From assembly GCF_004193775.1 (NCBI RefSeq), contig NC_041019.1:51807928-51871927 (forward strand): a stretch of 64,000 bases of DNA, read 5' to 3'. Within the stretch, counting starts at the first letter, position 1; each line of letters starts with the position of its first letter. A program made the translations under genes and the position numbers. Below the pieces are notes generated by a model. It made no database searches and was not told the origin of the DNA. It was given only the letters and a program-made list of their open reading frames with translations. Origin of the DNA: Glycine soja (Eukaryota; Streptophyta; Magnoliopsida; Fabales; Fabaceae). Positions 27,585 through 39,430 of this stretch are shown piece after piece.

Positions 27585-30500
27585 CTACACTTCAACATAT
27601 GTCATGGTGGTAGTACATTTCTTAAGCTCCACTATGTCAATAGGTAGATTATCTGCTGGGAAATCACATGCTGTGATCTTCTCCGGCCCTTGATCAGGTA
27701 ACAGACCACAAGGTGGAGGGGTCACCCCACTCGTCATCCCTTCAATATCAGTGCAGGTCCAAGGCTGCTTCTTGGCCTTGGCTGCCATCCTTAGTGTCAC
27801 ATTTGCAATGCAGATTCCTGTAAAGGGGTCATTGGAGATTCCTTGAAACCTAGCAGCTATGGTCACATTTTCAGCCACAACATCTCTATAGTTGATGTTT
27901 TTTATCTCAGGCAAGGCATTAGGGTCATAGTGGCCATCAGCATGTGAGTTATAATCACCAGTCATCTTAAATGCCCATTTCATAGTATGCAAGGTCATTC
28001 TCTTCACATATATGTCCTTCACATACCCTCCTCTCCCTACTGCTGTCTTGATTCTGACACCTGATTCTGTTTGGATTGCTGTGATGTCCTCAGCTCTCAC
28101 ATCTTGGATTCCACCTGACATCTCACTTCCCAAGGCAATGGTTGCACTGTATGGTGAGATGCATGTTAGCCTTCTTATCACTAGCTGTTTGGTGGGCCAC
28201 CCAAATTTTATGCCATACTCATCCCATCCACTCTTAACCGCCACACAGTCATCCCCAGAAACTATATAGCAATCTTCAATTCTTACATTTGTGCAAGAAT
28301 CTGTTGAGAAAAAGATAAAAGAAAGAAACATAGGTAGAGCAAATATTAGCAATTCAAATCAAACTTTTATTCTTTGGTTACATTGTATCAAATGCTTGCT
28401 ATCCATTGTTCTATATTTGAAGAATCTGAAGTTGATCATGAAATACTGACCTGGGTTGATGCCATCAGTGTTTGGAGATGTGACAGGAGCATAAATGGTG
28501 ATGCCTTGCACAATAATATTGCTGCATAGTATCAAATCATTTGTTATTATAATATTCAAAGACAATAAGAGAGTAAAGTAGCTATATCAGTATATCTAAT
28601 GACATTTTTTTATAAGACTTGAATACAAGTGAAGTGGGATTACCTGCTGTAAACTGGATGAACATTCCATGATGGGGAATTGAGTAGAGTTAGATTTGAG
28701 ATTTGAATGTTGTCTGAGAACATTAATTCAATCAGGTATGGGCGAGTGTACTTCAACTTTTTCCTGTGAAATTGCTGCCACCAAAACTCACCCTGACCAT
28801 CTATGGTGCCATTTTCACCTGTTAACAAAAAGGGTCATGATTGATATCATTTATCTATAATAATAATAATAGTAATAAGAGTTTAATATGTATGTACTAT
28901 GAGTGTAAGTTTTTATATTGTCAATACAATAAAAATATTATAACTTAATTAACAAACTTACTATACTATGTATAGGGATTTATAATTGGATGACATCATA
29001 AAAAAAATTTAGATTCTCAGTACATATATTATTTATTTAAGTTATATTGTAGGTGAGTAAGTAAATTTTTGTAATTAGAACTGAAACAACCTTTGGATAC
29101 ATACAACTGAAACTATTTTCCCCTTTACCTGTGACAATAACATCAGTGAGGTTTGTTCCAAATATGAGGCTTGTGAATCTTCCTGCTGGTGCGTCTCTTC
29201 CTCTACCGTATGATGGGAGGGGTTCAAGCACAGGCCACTCAGTTATATCCTAAACCATTTCATTAATTCAATAAAAGAAAAAGAGTTGGCAGTAGTATAC
29301 ATGAAAGTGCCAAAAATGTGTCACACTTGGAACCGTTCTCCTAGATAACACAAGACAAGTGTGTAATGGACCACTCTATGGCACTCTTAAAATTGTTGTC
29401 TGGATGTGGGAATAGACCAAAAGTGGCCAGGGTAAAGAGGTTGTTGTGGGAGTCATTGGACTTTTGTGTATTGTTGAATTATTTAAGACTATTGCTCTCA
29501 TGAACCTAATATTGCTCTCATATGCTCGGTAGAAAGTGGGGAATCTTGTGACACATTCTTTGCCTTTCATTTATTGGACATCTTCCCTTGTATGTAACTC
29601 ACGTGAACCCCTTTAAAATTCTCTATTTCCATATTAAAAAATGAGTGATGAGTTTATGATAGTGACAAATAGTGGGGAAATTATTGTATTGTCTAGAACT
29701 GCGTCTATAATCAATCTTTACGTAATGCGTAACTTAAATTTTCAATTTATACTAAAAAATTAATAAACTTCAACTAACGTGAAAATTGACCGGAATCATA
29801 AACATGTGGTGGTTTCAGAACATGTAATAATTTCTCAATAACAAGAGGCTTGATACTCTTTGATGAATTAAAGATTTTGGGGGAAAAAAAAAATCAAAGA
29901 ATACTGTTTGATTTTCTCCCAATTAAATCTCTTAAATGTCTGTATCATGCAACAAAATTGATGAAATCATAGAGCATATCTTAATGTATTTCATATCCTG
30001 TTTTGATCTGTCATCAGACTTTGGAAACAGTTCTAGCAAAATACTGCCAAAAGGAAAGGTGCAAGAACAGGCAGATGAAGCCAAGTGATTGGTACAGCAA
30101 CACTTTCTTAAAAACCAGAGTCAGTAGAAAAAGAATCAACAAAAGATTTTGGTTCTACTTTCAAAGGCTTGTGAGCAATAATAACACTTTGAAAATTCAA
30201 ATGCTGGACAGCAGTGATGTGAGAGACTTTATTATAATGTTCAAAAAACAGCATATTCTGACAGATGGAAGTCTCTGATCTAACATCAGTGTGGTGAAAA
30301 TTTGTGGGGTAGCACAAATGATGGATTTTGAACAAACTTCACAATGTTTCAAAAAGCACAAAATGTACACACACTATGCCTTAAAACCTCATGTCTATGG
30401 TTAATTTGTCATCAAAGGAGTAGAAATGAGATACCTGAGAAGCAAGGAGAACAGCATCTTTGTCAAGATAGAGGGTGAAGTGACTAGTGAGGCTGAAGCT

Positions 30501-30952
30501 ACCAGTGAGCCATTTTCCTGCAGGAACATAGAGCTGAGAGCCACCTTCAGAAGCATACTGACTCAGGTGACTTATTGCAGACTGAAATGCCTTTGTGTTG
30601 GATGTTTTTCCATCCCCAACACCACCAAAATCTGTCAATGCAGCACTGTGAGCTCTGCAGTTTATAGCATTGTACTCCAAGGAAGTGGTCACAACTTTGG
30701 CTTTTCTGCTCTCTACTCTCTCTGAACTCAGCAGTGCAACCAAAAGGATTGCAAAAAATGTTCTAATCACCTGCAAAAACAACACATCCATGAAAATAAA
30801 ATTGTTAGAAAATGAAGCTACTAGTATATTCACTAAAGTAGTGTACATATTAAGAACAGAATGTGAGAATATTACTTAGAGTGGATAGAGTAAGAAAGGA
30901 GGAAAAAGGGTCTCACGTGTATCCTCGTGTGAGTTTTCCACAAGAGCCCCAT
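27585..30952 (-). CDS. GH28 polygalacturonase-like protein, non-canonical motif III
   Basis: Six exons on the minus strand: 30952-30917, 30770-30435, 29249-29129, 28818-28644, 28521-28451, 28300-27585. Total 1455 nt, 484 aa in one frame. A hydrophobic N-terminal segment (FFAILLVALLSS, about 17-28) fits a signal peptide or anchor for secretion to the wall. GH28 motifs: NTDGINPD with D242 (240-247), GDDC with D263 and D264 (262-265), RIK (329-331). The usual third motif GHG is absent: the region reads SPYSATIALGSEMSGG, placing Ala299 where the His is expected. This variant is shared by a plant subgroup (for example At3g61490-like proteins), so activity on homogalacturonan is plausible but unproven. 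The short first exon is inferred from the donor at 30916/30915 and the TATA box 58 nt upstream; an alternative start just before 30770 would shorten the N-terminus. Confidence 0.88.
29786..29836. repeat. Member of a short dispersed repeat (polygalacturonase intron 2)
   Basis: Contains CATAAACATGTGGTGGTTTC and TAATAATTTCTCAATA, closely resembling 22418-22462 and 43713-43760. It lies in the 1.2-kb intron between polygalacturonase exons 2 and 3. Confidence 0.4.
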
Positions 30953-31009
30953 TATAAGAAAAAGAACTTCGGAATTTTAGGTACGAGTGGAGAGTGAAGC
31001 CATGACAGT

Positions 31010-31017
31010 TATTTATA
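31010..31017 (-). promoter_or_regulatory. TATA box of the polygalacturonase gene
   Basis: TATAAATA is read on the minus strand 58 nt upstream of the inferred ATG at 30952. With initiation about 30 nt downstream of the TATA, the leader would be about 30 nt. This spacing supports the 12-codon first exon. Confidence 0.6.
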
Positions 31018-31019
31018 GT

Positions 31020-34000
31020 GGAACTTAAGTTATGGCCTCTAGGTTCATTGGTTTCTAAAACATAAAAATAGTATAAACTACACAAATTTCTTTTGTTTTT
31101 CTTGAAGCCAAAAAACATACCAGCACTGTATGTTCTTAGAGATTGCTATTTTTATGGGTACAAATTAAGTAATTGTCATTAGTAGGAGAATATTTGTCTA
31201 ATGTGTGCTTATGATTCTCAAGGAATTAATCATCACTTTTGGTAGAAATTATTTCATGAATAATAAAAAAAGTAGGCATAACATACCAAAGAATGATAGT
31301 GCAATTCTTGATCTTTAATTGCAAATTTGACATGGGAGTTGTGTTTGACGTCATTCGTTCCACAAAATTGAGTGCATGCTTATTTTGTTTTCTTTATACT
31401 TTGAAGGATTTTCATAAACAGAACATGTTAAGGAAAATTCAAGTAGCTATTCTGTGAATTATGAACCCTTCATTTCTTTGTTTAGAATCTATCTTTTGCT
31501 TTCGTTTATGCTTTCTTTTTTTAGTAATTGATGAAGCGTTTGGTAACGAATTTTTTGGTCTCAGATATTTGTTAGAATTTATCAATATTCTATTACTGAA
31601 ATTTCAAGTGAAACTTAAAACTGTTTAATTCCCAGCTTGAAATCTTTAGACAAACTTTCTTAGTCTCATATCTAACACAATCAACTTCAAAGTTGTGGTC
31701 CTATGAAGTGTTTATACGAAGGCTCGAGAAAAATTAGGTATGTTGAATTTGCATCTTCACTCTTGATCTATCAAATCCATGCTTCATCTCATCATCTCTG
31801 CTGTCACATTGTTCACGAGATGTTAACGGCACATCGTCAATTATTCTGTGGTAGAATTTCATTTTCCTATCTTATTATATATTGTGCCCACATGTTCTTG
31901 GTCTACACTTCATACATTTATGTTAAACGTATAGAATAAATGTTGTAACTCCATACAATTGTAGAGTTATCTGCATCTGGGGTTGTTGGCAAATGTAGGA
32001 CTATGTAGGATAATGAGACGATTTTAGACTATAGTTCAACCATAACTAAAATTTTTTCCTGCTCTATATGTAACTTAAAATGGACACTAAATAAACTTTG
32101 AAACAAGAAATAAAAAAGAGCAAATTTTTAACATGAAAAACCTTTTAACATGACAAAAAAATTTACTAAACCTAATTCAGAAAAGAATCTCTACTATATA
32201 ATAGGATAGCAATATAAAGATGACTTTCATAAGAAACCTATTGTTAAGTTTTCTTTTTATTGCTCTTCTTTTGTAGGCTTTCTGTTTCTTGCTCTTACTA
32301 ATTAAGAGTCTTGTCACTCCGAGTCAGTTTTTTTTTTTTTTAAAAGAAGGATGATTAATGGGTTCATGTGGTTACTACTTCAAACTTTGGATTAGGGATT
32401 CAATGTTTAATAGACAAAACTTAACAGAGTTATTGGTATTAATATTTAAATTTGTTTGGTAATTTACATTACAATCTTAACAAAAGAAAAAAAAATGATT
32501 TTTATGATAAACAAAATTTGAACATTACAAATTTTGTTTTTCTATTTTATTACCAATACTAATTAATCTAAATACAAAATGAATTATTAAAAATGATTTT
32601 ATATTCATTTTATAATTTCATTAAAAATCATTTTATACAACTCAAACTAAATAAATAATTTTAAAATTACTTTACATTTACTTATCTAAACGCAATGTAT
32701 TATACATAATAATAATAATAATAATAATTGATTTTACATACTTAATTATTAAAACAATATCTAAAATTTATAGAAAAATTATGTTGGATTATAGTTAGAA
32801 TAATTTTGTTTAAAGTTAAAAACAAATATTTTTATATAAGTGTTTTTTAAAAAACAAATAGATAGAATTTGCTTCTTAAGTAAATAGTTATTTAAAAAAA
32901 CAATTTAAACAAATATATTATAGAATAGAAAGCCATTATTTTTTTATTTAACAAATATATTTATCTAAATGAGATGGGACCAAGTGGGCCCAGAAGGTTT
33001 CACTTTATTGGAGTTCTCACTTTTTGGTATTTGGTCTCGTGAGTGTCCCTCAACCCGACCCTCTTCACGGGTGCACAAATCCTATGCCCGTCTCAATCTC
33101 AATTCTCAGCACCACCTCTTTCTGCTTCAGCCGCTAACTATATTTCAAACAAAATTACTAAATCCCCACCATGTAATGTGTGGGATTAGGTTAAAAAAAG
33201 AGAGAAATGAAGAGATTTTTTTTTAAAAATGTGATAAGTAACACACAAAAAAAGTAAAAGTGAGGATATATGTATAGTCTAATTATAAAATAGTATATTA
33301 TAAAGTAAATACTTTGATAGTCTGGTTAGATTTACTTAATATTTAAAAGTTGATTATCCCTTATTCAACTTTAATATTGTGGATTAAATTTAGAGTGTTT
33401 GTGTTGCGGTTTGGTTTAGTATCAAGCATAAAATAAACATTCCAACCATTTTCATTAAATCGCTTGGCTTATTTTTACTTCTACCTAATATCAACTTCAG
33501 TTGTTACTTTTTTTTTTCTTTGAAGAGTAATCAAGTATTTGATTTCATTAAACTTGGAATTTAATATTGTAAAAAGTTTAAATATTTTTGTTATGTGTAT
33601 GTATTTATGTTGCATTTGGAAAGATAACTTATTGCTCATAATAATTTTATTCGTCCAGAACAAATTACTTTTCTTTAAAGATATTCATTGTCCATAAAAA
33701 AATGTTAGAATATATTTAGTTTTATTTTAAATTAAAAATTTAATTTTAATACACTATTAGCAAAGAATTTACACACAAACTAATTATTAACATTTTTTAG
33801 AATAATTATTACCTAAATCTACATAAGCTAATAATTATATATTATATAACATTCTATAATTAAATGATAATATAAAAAAATTTACACTATGCATATATTA
33901 AAGTTAAATTCAACATTAAAATACCCAATGCTATATTATTTAATTGTTTGATTAATAGCTAAGTGGTAGGGTCTTTCTTTGGTTTATTAGGCTTCTGGAG

Positions 34001-34911
34001 GATATAATATTACATATGTTGAAACTTTTCTTTTCCACTCAGTCACTCACGAGTCACAAACGCATTCATCCATGGTCGCACACACCTCCCTTAGTGGGTC
34101 TTTGTGGATGTGATTCCATGAAGATGACACCTTTTTCTCTTCAAAACCATCACGAGAGCCCCTTCTGTTCCTTTTCTTGATGCACTAAATTGTACTCTTG
34201 TCAGAATTTATATTAATCTAATTTTAGTGTAGACTCTTTTTATATATATCTATATAATGGATAAGGAGATTAAATCAATTATTAACTATTTGAAAATGAT
34301 ATTATTAATTTGTCTTTTTCAAGGAGCAATGACCTCTTGGATTGGGTGGCTGAGAAGAGAAACACATGACAAAGGGTTGGGTACTCTTAATTAAACAACG
34401 AGAAATCTTGGTCGGTAGTGGAACTAACGTAATTTTCCATAATCCAAACACTAGAACACGTTTAAGATTCTCACATACGGTTTAGGTGTTATATTATCGT
34501 TGTTATGATAGGCAAAAGTGACAATATATATTAATAACTTTTTTTTTTTTTAAAGAAGGTTAGCAACACATTCTATTTAACATGCATATTCTTTTTTTAT
34601 TTGAAATTTATTAAAAATTATAGATTCATGAGAATCTCTTATTTTATAAAATAAGCTGGGTGTTTTTTTTTCTGTATATTTAATTAAAATAAATTATCTT
34701 TTCAGTCCTTAAATTTTTTATTTGCAGTTCCTTAGTTTTTTTTTACCATTCTTACTTTTAGTCTTTTAACATTTTTTCCATCTTTATTTTTAATCCTTTC
34801 AAGGAACTAAAAATCAAGAAAAATAAATTAAAGGACTAAAAATAGTTTAAAAAGTTCAAAGACAATTTTTTTATTTAAAAAAAGTTTAAAAACTAAAAAA
34901 TAGTAGATTTA

Positions 34912-34981
<70 letters not shown>

Positions 34982-36189
34982 CCAGAAATAGGCTTGCTTT
35001 AGGAGTAAGATAAAGACAGTGCAACGTATATGGCTACAAATGGTTATCTTTTCTCTTGTGACGATGACGATGATTATCCAATGGAATCAAAATTTAGTGC
35101 CTTCATGTTAACAAGGATATGAATGATTTTAAACTGTAAATTAAATTGTTTTACATAACTTATCAAATTTTGCAGGATATGGTGGGAAATAGTTTAATTT
35201 AAATTTTAATTATATACTGATCACTGTTTTTGGGTGAAGCAGTAATTGATCATTTTATCCTTACTAAATAATATATTTAATATAATAATTTAAATGAGTT
35301 TCAGACATTAAATTCAATAATATATAAATCAATTAAAATATCTCACTTTTATAATAGTTTAATTAATTATTTTATTTTTAAATTAGATCCATTTTATTTG
35401 AATAAACTTATTTTATATTTTTGAAGGTTCCCAAGACAGTGATATAGGGACCGTTTTATTTTGTCTTTTCAAAGATGTGCTCGTGACTTATTGTTTTACA
35501 CCTAGGGGAAAATAAACTACCCTTGAGTTATAAAGAATTCTTGATAGGGAAAATATACTAGAAATTCAAAATGAAAGTTAGAATATACCTTAGTTGATTG
35601 CTAAAATTAGCCAATCCAACAAAGATAACCTTGGTGTGGATCCTTGAGTGATTCCTATTTTACTTTTTAACTTACTAAATAATTACATTAAATTATGTTA
35701 AATTTTAACGAAATTCAGCCAATAATTTTTTACCTGCATAATAACGTTACTGATTATTTCAACAAAATAATTGCATAAAACTCGATCAAATTTATATAGT
35801 TAAACAACACTATATATTGTAAATAAACTATTGCATGATTGTAATTCAAATGTTATCCCTGTAAAAAAAAAAGTAGAAGTAACAACTCAATAGAACATAG
35901 TAGATCGAAGAATGAAGTCTCAGCTAAAACTTGACCAAAACAAGAGGGAGCCATGTATCCTTAATCTAAAACTTGTGCACCATCTATGTTAGTTGAATTT
36001 GTGGCCCCTTCAAAGTCATAAGCAGAGGTAGGAAATATACAGGTAGGAAGTGTCCCTCCCATACCAAATTTAAGAGGGAGACATTAAAACTAGATGAAGC
36101 TTGGATTGGCATGCATGGTAACTATCATTTGTTTGCAATTGAACCAATATTGTGCTTAATTAACCTTAAAAGGTCTGAAATAATGTGTA
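31020..36189. other. Gene-empty AT-rich intergenic DNA
   Basis: 5.2 kb without a gene I can support. Two less AT-rich islands, about 32965-33180 and 33960-34180, have short frames but no family motif. A poly(AT) tract lies at 34918-34977. The stretch 34690-34910 has repeat-like text with opposing ATTTTTAGT and ACTAAAAAT blocks, probably a decayed MITE or LTR fragment. Confidence 0.6.
34918..34977. repeat. (AT)n microsatellite, about 60 bp
   Basis: An uninterrupted alternating TA/AT run of about 30 dinucleotides, likely length-polymorphic and hard to assemble exactly. Confidence 0.97.
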
Positions 36190-36464
36190 CTTAACTTTTG
36201 ATTTCGTTGAAGGCACAATGTAAGACCTAGAGATAAGGTAGTAGTTTGACAAAAACATAGTCATCAACATGAAACTCAACCTCTCTGATTTTGATCTACA
36301 AATTTTCAATTTGAGCCCAAGTTAGAAAGAAATCACATTGCTGAAATCACCGTTGGATGTCAAAGGGTAACATCCCAAAAAGAACAAGGTATAATATAAG
36401 GGATCACAATCATAAAGGACCTTAAAAGGAGATTTACTACCGATGGAAGTTTGAAATAAGCTGT
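36190..36464 (-). mobile_element. Decayed Ty3/gypsy integrase C-terminal remnant
   Basis: Minus-strand translation over about 36190-36300 gives REVEFHVDDYVFVKLLPY, close to the REVEFxVGDxVxxKLRPY signature just downstream of the gypsy integrase core. Upstream in the element (higher coordinates) a weak PFKVLYDCDP resembles the PFxxVYGRxP block. Stops and frameshifts interrupt it, so it is a dead fragment. It abuts the TRIM pair on one side. Confidence 0.5.
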
Positions 36465-36466
36465 GC

Positions 36467-36685
36467 TGATGTGGGACTTGGATATTTCCCAATACACCCC
36501 CTTCACAAATGGTGGGTGTTCGTAGCGGAAGCGAAGGCGAGGTCCCAGGGTCAGAGCCGGCTCTAATACCATGTTAGATTTCATCTTAAAACCAATTGAT
36601 ATTAAGTGAAGTTGTCCAACAGATATATAAGCTGCACTCTAAAGATTGAGGCAGCTGATGTGGGACTTGGGTATTTCTCAATACA
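36467..36685 (-). mobile_element. TRIM-type retroelement, minus-strand copy (truncated)
   Basis: Read on the minus strand: a 114-bp LTR (36685-36572) starts TGTATTGAGAAATACCC and ends ATCTAACA, followed at once by a primer-binding site TGGTATTAGAGC (36571-36560), the initiator Met-tRNA type with one change. A short non-coding interior follows, then a purine-rich GTGAAGGGGG and the first about 30 bp of a second LTR (36496-36467). LTR, PBS and a tiny non-coding interior define a terminal-repeat retrotransposon in miniature (TRIM). The 3' LTR is truncated. Confidence 0.75.
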
Positions 36686-36706
36686 CCACCTTGGAAGTGA
36701 AGGGGG

Positions 36707-36965
36707 TGTATTGGAAAATACCCAAGTCCCACATCAGCTGCCTCATTCCTTGGAGTACAGCTTATATATCTGTTGGACAACTTCACTTAATATCAATTGG
36801 TTTTAAGATGAAATCTAACATGGTATCAGAGCAGGTTCTGACCCTGGGATCTCGTCTTTGCTTCCGCTGCGACGAGCACCCACCATTTGTGGTTCACGCA
36901 CCAAGCCCAATAAGTGCTGGGCGTGAAGGGGATGTATTGGGAAATACCCAAATCCCACATCAGTT
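36707..36965 (+). mobile_element. TRIM-type retroelement, plus-strand copy (truncated)
   Basis: The LTR at 36707-36820 (114 bp) begins TGTATTGGAAAATACCC and ends ATCTAACA. The PBS TGGTATCAGAGC follows at 36821-36832 and is complementary to the initiator Met-tRNA 3' end. A non-coding interior of about 100 bp ends in the purine tract GTGAAGGGGA, then about 33 bp of a second LTR starts at 36933. It is head-to-head with the minus-strand copy, with a 21-bp gap at 36686-36706. Its interior is about 40 bp longer than that of the other copy. Confidence 0.8.
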
Positions 36966-37260
36966 GTGCTTCAAATTTCCTACCAATTTAGGGGATGGTA
37001 CATGAAAGTCATGCATAATATATATGGTGTCCTGCAATTTAAATAGATGTTAAAAAAAAAAGAGAGCAAAGGAATGAAATCTTCTACAACTTGGGGGTTG
37101 TCAATAGAGAAAAATATGGTTGATTCACCATTGTGATCGCACTTACCATTTTGTAGATAAAAACTTGAACAAAATCCTACGTTACTAGCCTTCCGTTTAT
37201 CACACATTCATATATGCATGTAGCTCCAGTTTGTTAATCTTTCCACTGCTCCCATAAATG

Positions 37261-37852
37261 TGTTGGATATTTGTCTAAATCATAATTATGTTGGATTTGG
37301 GTTTCGAAAGTGTGGTGACGGTGAGTGTGCTAGAGAAAACAAAAAGAAAAAGTATGTCTAGTGAAGTAATAACGTTAAATGTTACTTTGTGTTTTGGCTG
37401 TAATCGGGTTTTTGAGTTCACGAGTGTGATTTAAAAAGACCATAATATAGTGAGAGTGTTGGCTATAATTGTGTTTTGGGTTCACGAGTGTTATTTAGAA
37501 AGACTATATAAATATGCTGATTTTGATAGGTAAAGCTTGTTTTGATGGAATAGCCTAATTATCCAACCGCAAAAAAATATTTGATATTAGTGATGATAAT
37601 GTCCAACAGTCATATATATATATATAGCTTTGGCCAAGATGGGTAGCGACAGAATTGCGAGGGAACAATTTCATGGATAAAATAATTTCAACTTGTGGCA
37701 AAGACATAGTGAAAGTGAAGGATATCCTAGAATTTGTGTAAGCGAGATTGTATTAAACACTTGACAGCAAAGAGAATAAACCGGTGATGTCAGATGATGA
37801 CGAAGAAAATCTAAAGATGAAAAGTCGTAATCCCCAAGAGATACATATGAAG
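37261..37852 (+). mobile_element. Degenerate copia-type LTR and gag remnant
   Basis: A possible LTR (37261-37608) starts TGTTGGAT and ends TCCAACA. Thirty bases later ATG at 37639 opens a frame with MGSDRIAREQFHG, a stop, then NNFNLWQRH, and in a shifted frame KPVMSDDDEENLKMK. FNLWQ followed by a SDDDW/E-like block is typical of Ty1/copia gag N-termini. Stops and frameshifts make it non-functional. No clear PBS remains. A diverged internal tandem repeat lies at about 37389-37506. Confidence 0.5.
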
Positions 37853-39039
37853 TTATGAAAACTATTAGCCAGAAATTGTCATAATTAGAGATGATCTTAA
37901 GTATTGGTGTGAAAATTGAAGATGAAGATAAAGTGATTATTTCTCAATGGGGACTTGTTTATGCTCTATGAATCATCCTTCTTTATTGTCTAAATTTAGA
38001 GTGAGTTGTTGCACTTTAATTTGCTTTATTAAACTCGGATGATACATCATGCATGGTTTTCGGCTTGAACATACGTTGGAGGGTACACAAAGTGGTACTT
38101 GTATGAACAAAATCCCAAGTTCGAGCTTGTTGGATATGCATATTTTTTGTCAAGATAGTGCATAATGCATAAATATGAAAAAAGGGTTATACATGTTGTA
38201 AAATAGTTTTATATAATTATTCAGTTATTTAATCTGAAATTATTATTTATGATAAATTTATTAATTTTTTTATAAAATTATCTTAAAAATCATATTAACA
38301 ATAATTTATGATTTAATGATAGAATAAAATTAAGTAAATCACCCTTAAATTCAATGCATATAAGTTGACTGTTTTCATGGAATAAATTTCTTTGGGCTAT
38401 AAAAAGACCCAGTTGCGATTAGTTTACAAACCAGATACTCACTTTGGGTTTTGAGCATTGTTGGGCACCAAAAATAGCTTTTAGCCCATGAACCAAATTG
38501 GGATTATCTTGCTTTGGGCTCGTGTGAATGTGTTTGAGACTTTGTGGAGACCCACAGTACATAGTTTCTCTTGATAGAGTAAGTAAATCATAGTCCCCAA
38601 TTAAAAAATAGCGCTTAAAATTTAAATAGTTACATACTTTAATATATATAATTGTATTTAATAGTAATTTTAATTAATAATTTTTCAATGATTATAACAC
38701 TTTGATTTTTTATTAGCATAGGTAAGGCTCTCAAGCTTATAAATTCCTTTGACTAACTTATAAATTAAAATAAATTTATTTGATACATAAACTAATTAAG
38801 CTAGTTAGCTTATGAAAAATAAATTGGCTAGCTTAAGCCTATTAGCTTTTTTTCTTATACTTGAGATAAAAAAGAGTATTTTTTCTTCCTATATTTAAAA
38901 TTGGAGAGTATAAGTTTTTAGATAACTTATCGGTTAATTTTATCCAACATAACATAAATGTTGAGAAATCAATAATTTTTTTTTATCATTTTCGTAAGAA
39001 CAGTTCATTGATTTTTGAACTCAAGAGAAAAGTTATTTA

Positions 39040-39275
39040 TAGAAATGTAACGCATGGGCGCTAAATGTTGTTATCAAATTCAATGGGCAAGTCGTCTGAA
39101 ATATGTTGAGCTTTCTGTCAAGAGTTTCGCGGCCATGATCACATACGACATGACTCTATAGCTGCTGTATAGCTTTCCGCACTTAGTTGCCACAAAAGAA
39201 AATCTCTATTTAGTGTTTATTTGACGAATTAGTTTCTTTGATTTGCCCTTGAGTTAAGTTGAACGTGAATTGGTT
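39040..39275 (+). repeat. Member of a dispersed repeat family of unknown class
   Basis: Contains TTCTGTCAAGAGTTTCGCGG and GATTTGCCCTTGAGTTAAGT. The second string is identical at about 48670, and the first resembles segments near 48565 and 54865. See the other members at 48355-48700, 49220-49365, 51905-52060 and 54655-54930. Confidence 0.5.
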
Positions 39276-39373
39276 GTGTTTTTATTCGACGAATTGTGCT
39301 TGAATTAGGATTAGTCTCACCTCTTTAGATACATTATTAATTGGTAGTATATTTCACACACAAATAAAATATT

Positions 39374-39380
<7 letters not shown>

Positions 39381-39427
<47 letters not shown>
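39381..39427. repeat. (TA)n microsatellite, about 47 bp
   Basis: An uninterrupted TA dinucleotide run flanked by AT-rich unique sequence. Confidence 0.97.

Positions 39428-39430
<3 letters not shown>

Noticed and set aside
36606..37005. ORFs across the TRIM pair
   Set aside because: Identical frames appear on both strands because the sequence is an inverted repeat; they span LTR, primer-binding site and interior, so they are not genes.
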